Below, piece after piece: positions 7,410-17,493 of a stretch of 64,000 bases of DNA. Every line of letters starts with the position of its first letter. Positions within the stretch are counted from its first letter, which is position 1. The notes below the pieces were generated by a model that had not been told where the DNA came from, did not search any database, and was given only the letters and a program-made list of their open reading frames with translations. The stretch is from Cellulosimicrobium cellulans (GTDB lineage Bacteria > Actinomycetota > Actinomycetes > Actinomycetales > Cellulomonadaceae). Made by a program: the position numbers and the translations under genes. Location: contig NZ_JAMXST010000001.1 of assembly GCF_024124905.1 (NCBI RefSeq), positions 620,001 through 684,000 of the forward strand. Reading direction: 5' to 3'.

Positions 7410-10325
7410 ATGGGATCCGCGCCGGACGCTGCACCGACCCCCGCCACCACGGTCTCGTCGACCTCCGCGGGCGCCGCCGAGCCCCCGCGCGCCGCGCCGT
7501 GGTCGCGCCCGCCCGACGAGGTCCTGGCCGAGCTCGGCACGGACGCGGGCGGCCTCTCGGACGCCGACGCCGCGACGCGGCTCGCGGAGGTGGGACCCAA
7601 CCGGCTGCCCCCGCCGCAGCGCGACCCGCTGTGGAAGCGGATCCTCGTCCACTTCGACGACGTCCTCATCTACATCCTGCTCGTCTCCGCGGTGCTCAAG
7701 GCGATCCTCGGCGACTGGGTCGACTTCACGGTCATCCTCGCCGTCGCGGTCATCAACGCGGCGATCGGGTTCATCCAGGAGGGGCGCGCGGAGAGCGCGC
7801 TGGAGGGCATCCGCAACATGCTGTCGGTCCACGCGGAGGTCCGGCGCGACGGCGCGTGGGCGCGCGTGGACGCGGACGACGTCGTGCCGGGTGACGTCGT
7901 GCGCGTGCGCTCGGGCGACCGCGTGCCCGCGGACGTCCGGCTGATCCAGGCGACGAACCTGCGCGTCGAGGAGTCGGCGCTCACGGGCGAGTCCGTCGCG
8001 GCGGCCAAGACGGTCGACGCCGTCGGTGCGGACGCGGGCGTGGGCGACCGGTCGAGCATGCTCTTCTCGAGCACGCTCGTGGCCGCGGGCCAGGGCGTCG
8101 GGGTCGTCACCGCGACAGGGACGGCGACCGAGATCGGCCGGATCCAGACCATGATCTCCGAGGTCCGCAGCCTCGCGACGCCGCTCACGCGCCAGCTCGA
8201 CCGGTTCGGCAAGCTCCTCGCGGTCCTCATCCTCGCGATGGCCGTCGTCATGGTCGTCATCGGCCGGGTCGTGCACGACTTCTCGGTCCCGGAGCTGATC
8301 TCGGCGTCGATCGGCTTCGCGGTCGCCGCGGTGCCGGAGGGCCTGCCCGCGCTCGTGACGATCACGCTCGCGCTCGGCGTGCAGCAGATGGCCCGCCGCC
8401 GCGCGATCACGCGCAAGCTGCCCGCGGTCGAGACCCTCGGGTCGGTCACGACGATCTGCTCGGACAAGACCGGGACGCTCACCAAGAACGAGATGACGGC
8501 GCGCACGGTCCGCACGAGCGGGCGGACGTTCACGGTCGCGGGCGCGGGGTACGCGCCCGTCGGGGACGTGACCGTGCCCGACGACGCGCCCCGCCCCGGG
8601 CCGACCGGCGCACCCGGCGCGGCCGGAGACCCGGGCGACGGACCGGCGTCGGGCACGCGGCACGCGGACCTCACGGACGACCGGGACCTCGCCGCCCTGG
8701 CGACCGTCATGATGCTCTGCAACGACGCACGGATCGTGCCCGACGCGTCGGACGCCGACGGCTGGCGGCTCGTGGGCGAGCCGACCGAGGGAGCGCTGCG
8801 CACGCTGGGCATGAAGGCCGGCGTCGACCCCACGGGGTGGCGGCGCGTCGCCGTCGTCCCGTTCGAGTCCGAGAACAAGTTCATGGCGACGCTCGACGCG
8901 GATCCCGACGGCGGGCTGCACGTGCACGTCAAGGGCGCGCCGGACCGCGTGCTCGACCGGTGCACGACCCAGGTCGGCGCGGACGGCGGCACCGAGCCGC
9001 TCGACCGCGCGTTCTGGGACGCGCAGATCGACGCGCTCGGCGGGCGCGGGCTTCGGGTGCTCGCGGCCGCCCGCCGGACCGCCGCGGAGGGCACGGAGGA
9101 CCTCGACGTCGCCGACGTCGCGGACGGCCTCGAGCTGTGCGGGCTCGTCGGCATCGTCGACCCGCCGCGGCCGGAGGCGATCGAGGCCATCGCCGAGTGC
9201 CGCGACGCGGGCATCCGCGTGAAGATGATCACGGGCGACCACGCGGGCACGGCCCTCGCGATCGGCCGCGAGATGGGCATCGTGGACCCCCACGACGGGA
9301 CCGGCGACAACGTCGCGCCCGCCGTGCTCACCGGCCCCGAGCTCGAGGAGATGAGCACCGAGCGGCTGCGCCAGGTGGTGCGCGACGTCGACGTCTACGC
9401 GCGCACGAGCCCCGAGCACAAGATCCGGATCGTCTCCGCGCTCCAGTCGCACGGCGAGGTCGTCGCCATGACGGGCGACGGCGTGAACGACGCCCCCGCG
9501 CTCACCCAGGCGGACGTCGGCGTCGCGATGGGCATCAAGGGCACGGAGGCGACCAAGGAGGCCGCGGAGGTCGTGCTCGCCGACGACAACTTCGCGACCA
9601 TCGAACGGGCCGTGAAGGAGGGGCGGCGGATCTACGACAACATCCGCAAGTCCGTGCTCTTCCTCCTGCCGACCAACGGCGCGCAGTCGCTCGTCATCCT
9701 CGTCGCGGTCCTGTTCGGCCTCACGCTGCCGCTCCAGCCGGTCCAGGTCCTGTGGATCAACATGATCACCGCGGTCACGCTGTCGCTCGCGCTCGCGTAC
9801 GAGAAGGCGGAGCCCGACGTCATGCGCCGGGCCCCGCGCGACCCCAAGGCGTCGATCCTCGACGGCGCGTACGTGCGGCGCATCCTGCTCGTCTCGCTCC
9901 TCATCGGCGGCGCGACGATCCTGCTGTTCTACGTCGAGCGGGCCCAGGGCGTCCCGATCGCCGAGGCCCAGACGACCGCCGTGACGATGCTCGCGCTCGG
10001 CCAGCTCGCGTACCTGTTCAACTGCCGGTTCCTCGACCGGTCGAGCCTCACGCTCGACGTGCTGCGCGGCAACCGGGTGATCTGGATCTCGGCCGTGACG
10101 CTCCTCGCCCTCCAGGCCGTGTTCGTCTACGCGCCGTTCATGCACTCCTGGTTCGACTCGGCCCCCATCGACGTCGTCGAGTGGGGCAAGACGCTCGGGC
10201 TCGCGCTCGTCGTCTTCCTGCTCGTCGAGGTCATCAAGTGGGTCGGCCGGCGCTGGACCGCGCGCGACCACGTGCCCGCGCTCGTCGAGCGCCACGACGC
10301 CGGTGAGCGCGCCGTCCAGGGGTGA
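7410..10325 (+). CDS. P2-type cation-transporting ATPase
   Basis: A 971-residue P-type pump. In order: cation ATPase N-terminal domain, two early membrane helices, actuator domain with LTGES, a membrane helix ending PEGLPA, the phosphorylation motif CSDKTGTLT (Asp352), the nucleotide-binding domain with KGAPDRV, hinge [11 protein letters not shown], and about six C-terminal helices. TM4 PEGLP and the [18 protein letters not shown] segment fit the bacterial P2A/P2-like group often called Ca2+ or generic cation ATPase; I would not assign the ion. A Pro/Gly-rich insert lies just after the phosphorylation region (about 390-420). The 3' end overlaps the convergent glycosyltransferase by 92 bases. 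Confidence 0.85.
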   Translation: MGSAPDAAPTPATTVSSTSAGAAEPPRAAPWSRPPDEVLAELGTDAGGLSDADAATRLAEVGPNRLPPPQRDPLWKRILVHFDDVLIYILLVSAVLKAILGDWVDFTVILAVAVINAAIGFIQEGRAESALEGIRNMLSVHAEVRRDGAWARVDADDVVPGDVVRVRSGDRVPADVRLIQATNLRVEESALTGESVAAAKTVDAVGADAGVGDRSSMLFSSTLVAAGQGVGVVTATGTATEIGRIQTMISEVRSLATPLTRQLDRFGKLLAVLILAMAVVMVVIGRVVHDFSVPELISASIGFAVAAVPEGLPALVTITLALGVQQMARRRAITRKLPAVETLGSVTTICSDKTGTLTKNEMTARTVRTSGRTFTVAGAGYAPVGDVTVPDDAPRPGPTGAPGAAGDPGDGPASGTRHADLTDDRDLAALATVMMLCNDARIVPDASDADGWRLVGEPTEGALRTLGMKAGVDPTGWRRVAVVPFESENKFMATLDADPDGGLHVHVKGAPDRVLDRCTTQVGADGGTEPLDRAFWDAQIDALGGRGLRVLAAARRTAAEGTEDLDVADVADGLELCGLVGIVDPPRPEAIEAIAECRDAGIRVKMITGDHAGTALAIGREMGIVDPHDGTGDNVAPAVLTGPELEEMSTERLRQVVRDVDVYARTSPEHKIRIVSALQSHGEVVAMTGDGVNDAPALTQADVGVAMGIKGTEATKEAAEVVLADDNFATIERAVKEGRRIYDNIRKSVLFLLPTNGAQSLVILVAVLFGLTLPLQPVQVLWINMITAVTLSLALAYEKAEPDVMRRAPRDPKASILDGAYVRRILLVSLLIGGATILLFYVERAQGVPIAEAQTTAVTMLALGQLAYLFNCRFLDRSSLTLDVLRGNRVIWISAVTLLALQAVFVYAPFMHSWFDSAPIDVVEWGKTLGLALVVFLLVEVIKWVGRRWTARDHVPALVERHDAGERAVQG

Positions 10326-11397
10326 GGCGAGCGAACACGACCCTCCGCTGCACCTCGTAGCTCGTCGCGAAGAGGGCCGCGTCGGTGCCGACCTTCGCCG
10401 CGAGGAGCGGCACGCCGAGCCCGGTCAGCAGCGCGAGCAGCCCGTAGCTCGCCGCGAGCAGCACGACCGCGAGCGCCCCGTACCGCACGACGGCGGCGCG
10501 CAGCGGGACGTCGCGCCCGCCCGCGAACACGAGGCGACGGTTGACGGCGAAGTTCACGCCCGCGCTGAGCAGGCGCGCGCCCACCACGGCCGCGAGGAGC
10601 GACCCGGTGAGCGCGTGCAGCACGAGCAGCGCGACGACGTCGACCGCGGCCGACCCCAGCGACGACGCGGCGAACCGCAGCAGCGGTGCCCACACGCGCA
10701 GCGAGTCGGCGACGGGCCGGAAGTGGGAGGACGCGTTGTCGTCGAGGTAGACCGTCGCGACGTCCACCTCGACGATCCGGCGGCCCGCGCGGGTCGCGTC
10801 GAGGAGCGCGCGCAGCTCGTACTCGTACCGGTCGCCGCGCACGGCGAGCAGGTCGTCGAGCAGGCCCGGCCCGTAGGCGCGCAGCCCGGTCTGGGTGTCG
10901 CGCACGCGGGTCCCCGTCGCGGCCGTGAACGCCCAGCGCGTCGCGGCGTTGCCCACGCGGCTGCGCAGCGGGACGTCCCCTGCGAAGCGTCGTGCGCCGA
11001 GCACGACGGCGTCGGGCTCGCTCTGCGACCGTGCCGCCACGCGGAGCACGTCGAGGACCGTGTGCTGCCCGTCCGCGTCGGCGCACACGACGCCGTGCCC
11101 GGGCAACCGGTCACGCACCCACCGGATCCCAGCGCGCAGGGCGTGGCCCTTCCCGCGGTTCACCGGCACCGCGAGCACGACGGCGCCCAGCGCCCGCACC
11201 GCGCGGAACACTCCCCCGCACCGCCGGTCGCTGCCGTCGTCGACCACCACGACCGGCAGCCCGGGGACCGCGGCGCGCAGCGCGTCGACGAGGGCGACGA
11301 GGCGCGCGTCCGGCTGGTACGCGGGGACGACGACGGCGGTCCGCGCGGCGTCGGCGCCGAGCGCGGTCGCCGTCGCGTGCGTGGTCGCTGCGGCCAT
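10234..11397 (-). CDS. glycosyltransferase family 2 fused to a GtrA membrane domain
   Basis: A 387-residue fusion. Residues about 10-225 form a GT-A fold: VVVPAYQPD, VVVDDGSDR, and DADGQHT as the DxD metal/nucleotide-sugar site, with GLRAYG as in dolichyl-phosphate-sugar synthase-like enzymes. From about 235 four hydrophobic helices match GtrA, a small flippase-like domain that moves polyprenyl-phosphate sugars. The combination suggests making and flipping a polyprenyl-linked sugar for cell-surface glycan. The ATG shares its A with the upstream TGA (TGATG), so it is translationally coupled to the glycosidase gene. The basic C-terminal tail is encoded inside the antisense ATPase gene and may be dispensable. 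Confidence 0.8.
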   Translation of the reverse strand: MAAATTHATATALGADAARTAVVVPAYQPDARLVALVDALRAAVPGLPVVVVDDGSDRRCGGVFRAVRALGAVVLAVPVNRGKGHALRAGIRWVRDRLPGHGVVCADADGQHTVLDVLRVAARSQSEPDAVVLGARRFAGDVPLRSRVGNAATRWAFTAATGTRVRDTQTGLRAYGPGLLDDLLAVRGDRYEYELRALLDATRAGRRIVEVDVATVYLDDNASSHFRPVADSLRVWAPLLRFAASSLGSAAVDVVALLVLHALTGSLLAAVVGARLLSAGVNFAVNRRLVFAGGRDVPLRAAVVRYGALAVVLLAASYGLLALLTGLGVPLLAAKVGTDAALFATSYEVQRRVVFARLTPGRRAHRRRGARRARARGRARSSAGRPT

Positions 11398-12437
11398 CAC
11401 GCACCGTCCGCGACGTAGAGCACGTCGGACGTGCCGCGCTCGCGACCCTGCGACGGGCTGTTGACGACCTCGCCGTCGAAGTACAGGGTCGAGGAACCGC
11501 CGCCGTCGATGTTGTACGCGGTCGTCGCGCCGAGGCCCTGCAGGATCCCGGCGAGCTCCGTCATGGTCACGCCGCGGGAGTAGCCCTCCTGACGGCCGTC
11601 CACGACGACGAGGACGAGGTGGTTCGCGTCGACCACCCCGACGGCCGTGCGCGGCTGCTCCCCCTGGATCGAGTGGTTCCCGACGTTCGTGTCGACCTCG
11701 ACGTCGTCGATCCCGGCCACGACCTCGCCGTCCTCCACGAGCGCGGGCCCGAACGACAGCGTGTTCCAGACCCCGGCGTCGACGAGGCTGTGCGCGTCGG
11801 TCGACGTCTCGTCGTAGACCTCGACGTGGCCGTCGCGGTAGAGCGCGAGGCCCTCGCGCGCGCCCTCGTCCCGGTACACGACGCCGTTGCGGATGACGAT
11901 GCCGGTGTCGCGGAACCCGTAGTAGTCGCCGTTGATCGCGAGGACGGCGTCGTGGTCGGCCGCGATGTCGGACGTCGTCTCCGTGATGTTCGTGCCGAAC
12001 GCGTCCTGCGCGAACGCGGAGCGCAGGTCCGTCATGTCGGAGAGCACGACGTCCGCCACGTAGTACGTCACGGTGTCGTCGCCCGAGCCGGTGGTCACCC
12101 GGGTGACCGTGATGCTCGTGCCGTCGGACGTGTAGGTGTCGCCGTCGACGGTCGCAGCGCCCGTGGTGGTCTCGGCCGAGGCGCCCGCGCTGTCGTCCGC
12201 CGTGGTGCCGTGGTCCGACGGCCCGTCCGCGTCGGCGCTCTGCGACGCCTCGTACGCCGTCACGTCGGCGATCTCGACGTGCTCGACGACGAACCGGTCC
12301 AGCGCCCATGCCGTGGCGCCTCCCAGCGGGAGCAGCACGGCGAGCGTCGCGACGAGCACGGCACGCCATCGTCGTCGGCGCGGGCGCCGGACGGCGGACG
12401 GGTCGTGCGGGGTCGGTGCCGGATCCTCGGTGCTCAT
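11397..12437 (-). CDS. phosphodiester glycosidase family protein (NAGPA domain), secreted or anchored
   Basis: 346 residues: a basic cytoplasmic start, one N-terminal membrane segment (about 27-47, signal anchor), an acidic Ser/Thr-rich linker, then a NAGPA/phosphodiester glycosidase domain with AINGDYYGFRDTG, PRTAVGV, LVVVDGRQ and NIDGGGSSTLYF. Family members remove GlcNAc from phosphodiester-linked sugars or act in exopolysaccharide metabolism. The domain should lie outside the membrane. It is the first gene of a coupled pair with the GT2-GtrA protein, so a role in cell-surface glycan processing is a reasonable inference. Confidence 0.8.
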   Translation of the reverse strand: MSTEDPAPTPHDPSAVRRPRRRRWRAVLVATLAVLLPLGGATAWALDRFVVEHVEIADVTAYEASQSADADGPSDHGTTADDSAGASAETTTGAATVDGDTYTSDGTSITVTRVTTGSGDDTVTYYVADVVLSDMTDLRSAFAQDAFGTNITETTSDIAADHDAVLAINGDYYGFRDTGIVIRNGVVYRDEGAREGLALYRDGHVEVYDETSTDAHSLVDAGVWNTLSFGPALVEDGEVVAGIDDVEVDTNVGNHSIQGEQPRTAVGVVDANHLVLVVVDGRQEGYSRGVTMTELAGILQGLGATTAYNIDGGGSSTLYFDGEVVNSPSQGRERGTSDVLYVADGA

Positions 12438-12564
12438 GGTCCGTGTCTACGGAGCGGGCGTGTGCCGCCCAGGTGGCGCGGCTGTTCGTCGGCTGTGAGG
12501 GGTCCGCCCACCGACCGGGCACGGCCCGTGACGGACCTCTCAGCCCGTCGGCTTGCGCCGATCG

Positions 12565-12580
12565 ATACCCCCGGGGGTAT
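12565..12580. promoter_or_regulatory. CsoR/CstR-type operator overlapping the -10 of the sulfur operon
   Basis: A perfect 16-base palindrome, ATACCCCCGGGGGTAT. It matches the known operator form of CsoR/CstR repressors (an AT flank, a run of C, a run of G, then TAT). Its last three bases are the first three of TATTGT (12578-12583), a -10 hexamer six bases before the ATG at 12590, so bound repressor would occlude the promoter of an apparently leaderless mRNA. The cognate repressor is probably the CstR-like gene at 15007 in the same operon. Confidence 0.8.
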
Positions 12581-12589
12581 TGTCGAGCC

Positions 12590-14356
12590 ATGATCCCCTC
12601 GACTCCCGGCTCGACGACCCACCCGTCCGACACCGACGGCCCGCGCCGCATCGTCGTCGTCGGGGGCGTCGCGGGCGGCATGAGCGCCGCCGCGCGCGCC
12701 CGTCGCCTCGACGAGCACGCGTCGATCGTGGTGCTCGAGCAGTCCGACCACGTCTCGTTCGCGGGCTGCGGCCTCCCGTACCAGGTGGCGGGCGAGATCG
12801 CCGAGCGCGACGCCCTCCTGCTGCACACGCCCGTCTCGCTCCGCGCGAGCCTCGACCTCGACGTGCGGACGCGTCACCGCGTCACCGCGGTCGACCGCGC
12901 GGCGCGCACGGTCACCGTCGCCGCCGAGGGCGGGACGTACGAGCTCGACTACGACGCGCTCCTCCTCGCGCCGGGCGCGACCACCGTGCTCCCGCCGGTC
13001 GACGGTCTCGACCACCCGGCCGTGCACACGCTGCGGACGGTCGGAGACCTCGACGCGCTCGCCGAGCGGCTCACGGGCCTCGAGGCCGAGGTCACCGCGG
13101 GGCGCACGGCCCCGGTGCGGGCCGTCGTCGTGGGCGCGGGGTTCATCGGCCTGGAGGCCGTGGAGGCGCTCGTCGCCCGCGGGCTCGCGGTCGACGTCGT
13201 CGAGCGCGCCGACCAGGTGCTGCCGCCGCTCGAGCCGGACCTCGCCCCGCTGCTCGCGGACGAGCTGCGCGACCACGGCGTCGGGCTGCACCTCGGCACC
13301 TCCGCGACGGCCGTCGTGCCGCAGCCGACCGACGCGACCCACGCCGTCGCGATCGAGCTCGCGGACGGCACGACGCTCGACGCGGACGTCGTGCTCGTGA
13401 GCGTCGGCGTCCGGCCCGCGAGCGACCTCGCCGCGGCCGCCGGTCTGGCGCTCGGCGAGCGCGGCGCGATCCGCGTCGACGCCGACCAGCGCACGTCCGA
13501 CCCGCACGTGTGGGCCGTGGGCGACGCGGTCGAGGTCGTGCACGCCGTGACCGGCGCGACGGGCCCGGTCCCGCTCGCCGGACCGGCCAACCGCCAGGGC
13601 CGACGCGCCGCGGACTCGATGCTCGGCCACCGCACCACACCGCAGGCTCCCGTGCTCGGCACCGCGATCGTGCGGGTGTTCGGCCTCACCGCCGCGGTCA
13701 CCGGGCCGAGCCACGCGACGCTGACGTCCGCCGGCGTCGCGCACGAGCAGGTCCGCGTCCACGCGGCCCACCACGCGGGCTGGTTCCCCGGGGCGGAGCC
13801 CGTGCACCTGACGGCGAGCTTCGCGCCCGACGGCCACCTGCTCGGCGCCCAGGCCGTGGGCCGTGCCGGGGTGGACAAGCGCATCGCCGTCCTCGCGACG
13901 GCGCTGCGCGCCGGGCTCGCCGCGGACGACCTCGCCGAGCTCGAGCTCGCGTACGCGCCGCCGTTCGGCGCGGCCAAGGACGTCGTGAACATGCTCGGCT
14001 TCGTCGCGCAGAACGTGCTCGACGGCACCATGCCGCAGTGGCACGCGGCCGACCTGGACGAGGTCGTCGCGACGTCGCTCGTGCTCGACGTCCGGTCACG
14101 CGCCGAGCACGCCGGCGGACACCTCGACGGAGCCCTCAACGTGCCGCACACCGAGCTGCGCGAGCGGCTCGACGAGGTGCGCGCCGCCGCGGCCGGGCGA
14201 CCCGTCGCCGTGCACTGCGCGAGCGGCGTGCGCTCCTACCTCGCCACCCGCGTCCTGCTCGCCGCCGGGCTCGACGCGCGCAACCTCTCCGGCGGCTGGC
14301 TCACCCTGACCACCACGCCGCGCGCCGCGCGCCCCCTCGAAGGAGTCCCCGCATGA
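12590..14356 (+). CDS. CoA-disulfide/persulfide reductase with C-terminal rhodanese domain (CoADR-Rhd)
   Basis: A 588-residue flavoprotein. FAD-binding GGVAGGMSAA lies near residues 25-34, and the single redox cysteine is in SFAGCGLPY (Cys60), the hallmark of CoADR/Npsr enzymes. An NAD(P)H fold VVVGAGFIGLEAVE follows, then the FAD motif VWAVGDAVE and dimerisation domain. From about 495 there is a rhodanese domain with active loop HCASGVRS (Cys543). Such fusions reduce CoA persulfide or polysulfide. The ATG follows a -10 without a ribosome site (leaderless); a longer upstream frame is ignored. The stop overlaps the next ATG (ATGA). Expected control: derepression by CstR when persulfide accumulates. 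Confidence 0.9.
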   Translation: MIPSTPGSTTHPSDTDGPRRIVVVGGVAGGMSAAARARRLDEHASIVVLEQSDHVSFAGCGLPYQVAGEIAERDALLLHTPVSLRASLDLDVRTRHRVTAVDRAARTVTVAAEGGTYELDYDALLLAPGATTVLPPVDGLDHPAVHTLRTVGDLDALAERLTGLEAEVTAGRTAPVRAVVVGAGFIGLEAVEALVARGLAVDVVERADQVLPPLEPDLAPLLADELRDHGVGLHLGTSATAVVPQPTDATHAVAIELADGTTLDADVVLVSVGVRPASDLAAAAGLALGERGAIRVDADQRTSDPHVWAVGDAVEVVHAVTGATGPVPLAGPANRQGRRAADSMLGHRTTPQAPVLGTAIVRVFGLTAAVTGPSHATLTSAGVAHEQVRVHAAHHAGWFPGAEPVHLTASFAPDGHLLGAQAVGRAGVDKRIAVLATALRAGLAADDLAELELAYAPPFGAAKDVVNMLGFVAQNVLDGTMPQWHAADLDEVVATSLVLDVRSRAEHAGGHLDGALNVPHTELRERLDEVRAAAAGRPVAVHCASGVRSYLATRVLLAAGLDARNLSGGWLTLTTTPRAARPLEGVPA

Positions 14357-14712
14357 TCGACCGCCTCCGCCGCCTCTTCTCCCGCTCGACCGACGACGGC
14401 ACCCTGCGGCCGACCGTCGACGCCACCACGGCGGTGCAGCTCGTCCGGGACGGCGCGACGCTCCTGGACGTGCGCGAGCGCGACGAGTGGCGCGCCGGGC
14501 ACGCGCCCCAGGCCGTGCACGTGCCGCTCGCCGACCTCCCGTCCGCGGCGCCCCGTCGCCTCACGGACGGCGCGACCGTCGTCGTCGTGTGCGCGTCCGG
14601 GATGCGCTCGCGCACCGCGGCCCGGCAGCTCCGCTCGCTCGGCTACGCCGCGACGAGCCTGTCCGGCGGGCTCGGCGCGTGGCAGGCCGCGGGCGGAGCC
14701 GTGCGACGCTGA
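14353..14712 (+). CDS. single-domain rhodanese sulfurtransferase
   Basis: 119 residues. A short basic start is followed by one rhodanese domain: LLDVRERDEWRAGHAPQAVH, then the active-site loop VVCASGMRSR with catalytic Cys80. It should accept sulfane sulfur as an enzyme persulfide and pass it to thiols or the upstream reductase. No signal peptide is visible, so it is probably cytoplasmic. GAAGGAG lies about seven bases before the ATG, which overlaps the previous stop as ATGA. Second gene of the CstR-controlled operon. Confidence 0.9.
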   Translation: MIDRLRRLFSRSTDDGTLRPTVDATTAVQLVRDGATLLDVRERDEWRAGHAPQAVHVPLADLPSAAPRRLTDGATVVVVCASGMRSRTAARQLRSLGYAATSLSGGLGAWQAAGGAVRR

Positions 14713-15279
<567 letters not shown>

Positions 15280-15332
15280 GGGCCCGGGCGGATCACCGCC
15301 CGGTCGCCGGCCCTCGTCGTCCCCGCGACCGG

Positions 15333-15368
15333 CCCGCGCCGGCCCACCCGAGGGTGGGCGGGCGCGGG
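15333..15368. terminator. hairpin between cstR and the convergent ABC operon
   Basis: CCCGCGCC (15333-15340) pairs with GGCGCGGG (15361-15368), and inside it GCCCACCC (15342-15349) pairs with GGGTGGGC (15352-15359), with one mismatch and a two-base turn. The 16-base-pair stem sits between two converging stops and could serve both strands. No U-tract, as is usual in actinomycetes. Confidence 0.7.
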
Positions 15369-15378
15369 TCGAGCCGCG

Positions 15379-17493
15379 TCAGGCGCCTGCCGGCCGGCCG
15401 GCGGGGGCGGCGGCGTCCACCGCGTCGTCCTGCGCCTCGGCGCCGACCGGTGCCGCGAACTGGCTCTCGTACAGTCGCGCGTACGCACCGCCCGCCGCGA
15501 GCAGCTCGTCGTGCGAGCCCTGCTCGACGATCGAGCCGTGCTCCATGACGAGGATGGTGTCGGCGTCGCGGATCGTCGACAGACGGTGCGCGATGACGAA
15601 CGACGTGCGGCCCTCGCGCAGCGCGTTCATCGCCTGCTGCACGAGCACCTCCGTGCGCGTGTCGACCGAGCTCGTCGCCTCGTCGAGGACGAGGATCGCC
15701 GGGTCGGCGAGGAAGGCGCGCGCGATGGTGAGGAGCTGCTTCTCCCCCGCGCTCACGCTCGACCCCTCGTCGTCGATCACCGTCGCGTACCCGTCGGGCA
15801 GCGTGCGCACGAACGGGTCGACGTGCGTCGCGCGCGTCGCCGCGAGGAACTCCTCCTCGCTCACCTCGCGCCCGTCGCGCACGCCGTACCGCAGGTTCTC
15901 CTCGATCGTGCCCTGGAACAGCCACGTGTCCTGGAGCACCATCCCGATGTCGGAGCGCAGGTCGTCGCGCGTCATGGCGCGCGTGTCCACGCCGTCGAGC
16001 GTGATCCGGCCCGAGTCCACGTCGTAGAACCGCATGAGCAGGTTGACGAGCGTGGTCTTGCCCGCGCCCGTCGGCCCGACGATCGCGATCGTCTGGCCCG
16101 GCTCCACGACGAGGTCGAGGTGCTCGATGAGCGGGGTGTCCGGGCTGTAGGAGAACGACACGTCGTCGAACGCGACGCGACCGCGCACCGGGTCGACCGT
16201 CTGCGCCGGCGACGGGTCCGGCGTCTGCTCCTCGGCGTCGAGCAGGTCGTAGACCCGCTCGGCCGACGCGACGCCCGACTGGAGCAGGTTCATCATCGAC
16301 GCGATCTGCGTGATGGGCTGCGTGAACTGGCGCGAGTACTGGATGAACGCCTGCACGTCGCCGAGCGTCATGGTGCCCGACGCGACGCGCAGCCCGCCGA
16401 CCACGGCGACGATCACGTAGTTGAGGTTCGCGATGAAGCCCATCGCCGGCTGGATGGTGCCGGAGATGAACTGCGCCTTGAAGCTCGCGTCGTACAGGTC
16501 GCCGTTCTCGCGCTCGAAGTCGTCGATCGCGGCCTGCTGGTGGCCGTAGACCTTGACCAGCGTGTGCCCGGTGTACATCTCCTCGATGTGGGCGTTGAGG
16601 CGCCCCGTGGCAGCCCACTGCTGGATGAACTGCGGCTGCGAGCGCTTGGCGATCTGGGCCGTGACGATCACGGACAGCGGCACCGTCACGAGCGCGACGA
16701 CCGCGAGCAGCGGCGAGATCCAGAACATCACGCCGAGCACGCCGACCACGGTGAGGACCGACGTCACGAGCTGCGAGAGCGTCTGCGTGAGCGTCTGGGA
16801 GATGTTGTCGATGTCGTTCGTGACGCGCGAGAGGATCTCGCCGCGCGCGTTGCGGTCGAAGTACGACAGCGGGAGGCGCCCGAGCTTGGCCTGCACCTCC
16901 CCACGCAGCCGGTAGACGGTGCGCTGCACGACGATCGCCGTGATGCGCCCCTGCAGCCAGCCGAACAGGAACGAGCCGACGTAGACCGCGAGCACCCACG
17001 CGAGCACGGTCGCGAGCGCCGTGAAGTCGATGCCCTCGCCCGGGACGAGCCCGGGGACGCCCGAGACGAGGTCCGCGATCTGGTCCTGCCCCTGGGCGCG
17101 CAGCGCGTCGACGGCCTGCGCCTGCGTCACGCCCGCGGGGAGCTGGGACCCGACGACGCCCGCGAAGATGATGTTCGTCGCGTTGCCCAGCAGCTTGGGG
17201 CCGGCGACCGCGAGCGCCACCGAGACGACGCCGAGGATCACGACGGCGACGATCGGCACGCGCTCGGGCCGCAGCGACGCCGCGAACCGGCGCAGCGAGC
17301 CCTTGAAGTCGAGCGCCTTCTCGCCGGGCACGCCCATGCCGCCCATGGGGCCGTGCCCACCGCCGCCGCGGGGACGCCCGGCGAGCCGGGTCCGGGCGAC
17401 GTCGCCGCCCTTCGCGGGAGCGTCGGAACCGGGCGCGGGGGTGTCCCGGCCCGACGGCGCGGGCGTGCGCGAGGCGTCCTGCTCGCCGCTCAT
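15379..17493 (-). CDS. ABC exporter half-transporter, subunit with canonical Walker B glutamate
   Basis: 704 residues: Gly/Pro-rich cytoplasmic start, six-helix type IV exporter membrane domain (about 80-410), then the nucleotide-binding domain with Walker A GPTGAGKTT, Q-loop VLQDTWLF, signature SAGEKQ, Walker B ILVLDEATSSVD with the catalytic Glu, and H-loop AHRLST. The signature departs from LSGGQ. With its partner it fits a heterodimeric TM287/288- or BmrCD-like multidrug exporter. The ATG overlaps the partner stop (ATGA), so the two subunits are made together. A large periplasmic-type insertion follows the first helix (about 120-165). Substrate unknown. Confidence 0.9.
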   Translation of the reverse strand: MSGEQDASRTPAPSGRDTPAPGSDAPAKGGDVARTRLAGRPRGGGGHGPMGGMGVPGEKALDFKGSLRRFAASLRPERVPIVAVVILGVVSVALAVAGPKLLGNATNIIFAGVVGSQLPAGVTQAQAVDALRAQGQDQIADLVSGVPGLVPGEGIDFTALATVLAWVLAVYVGSFLFGWLQGRITAIVVQRTVYRLRGEVQAKLGRLPLSYFDRNARGEILSRVTNDIDNISQTLTQTLSQLVTSVLTVVGVLGVMFWISPLLAVVALVTVPLSVIVTAQIAKRSQPQFIQQWAATGRLNAHIEEMYTGHTLVKVYGHQQAAIDDFERENGDLYDASFKAQFISGTIQPAMGFIANLNYVIVAVVGGLRVASGTMTLGDVQAFIQYSRQFTQPITQIASMMNLLQSGVASAERVYDLLDAEEQTPDPSPAQTVDPVRGRVAFDDVSFSYSPDTPLIEHLDLVVEPGQTIAIVGPTGAGKTTLVNLLMRFYDVDSGRITLDGVDTRAMTRDDLRSDIGMVLQDTWLFQGTIEENLRYGVRDGREVSEEEFLAATRATHVDPFVRTLPDGYATVIDDEGSSVSAGEKQLLTIARAFLADPAILVLDEATSSVDTRTEVLVQQAMNALREGRTSFVIAHRLSTIRDADTILVMEHGSIVEQGSHDELLAAGGAYARLYESQFAAPVGAEAQDDAVDAAAPAGRPAGA

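Noticed and set aside
6339-10295. Long minus-strand open frame of 1318 codons spanning trmH and the P-type ATPase
   Set aside because: Only 6339-7229 encodes TrmH motifs; the rest is the Arg/Asp/Val-rich antisense shadow of the ATPase, a usual effect of very high GC.
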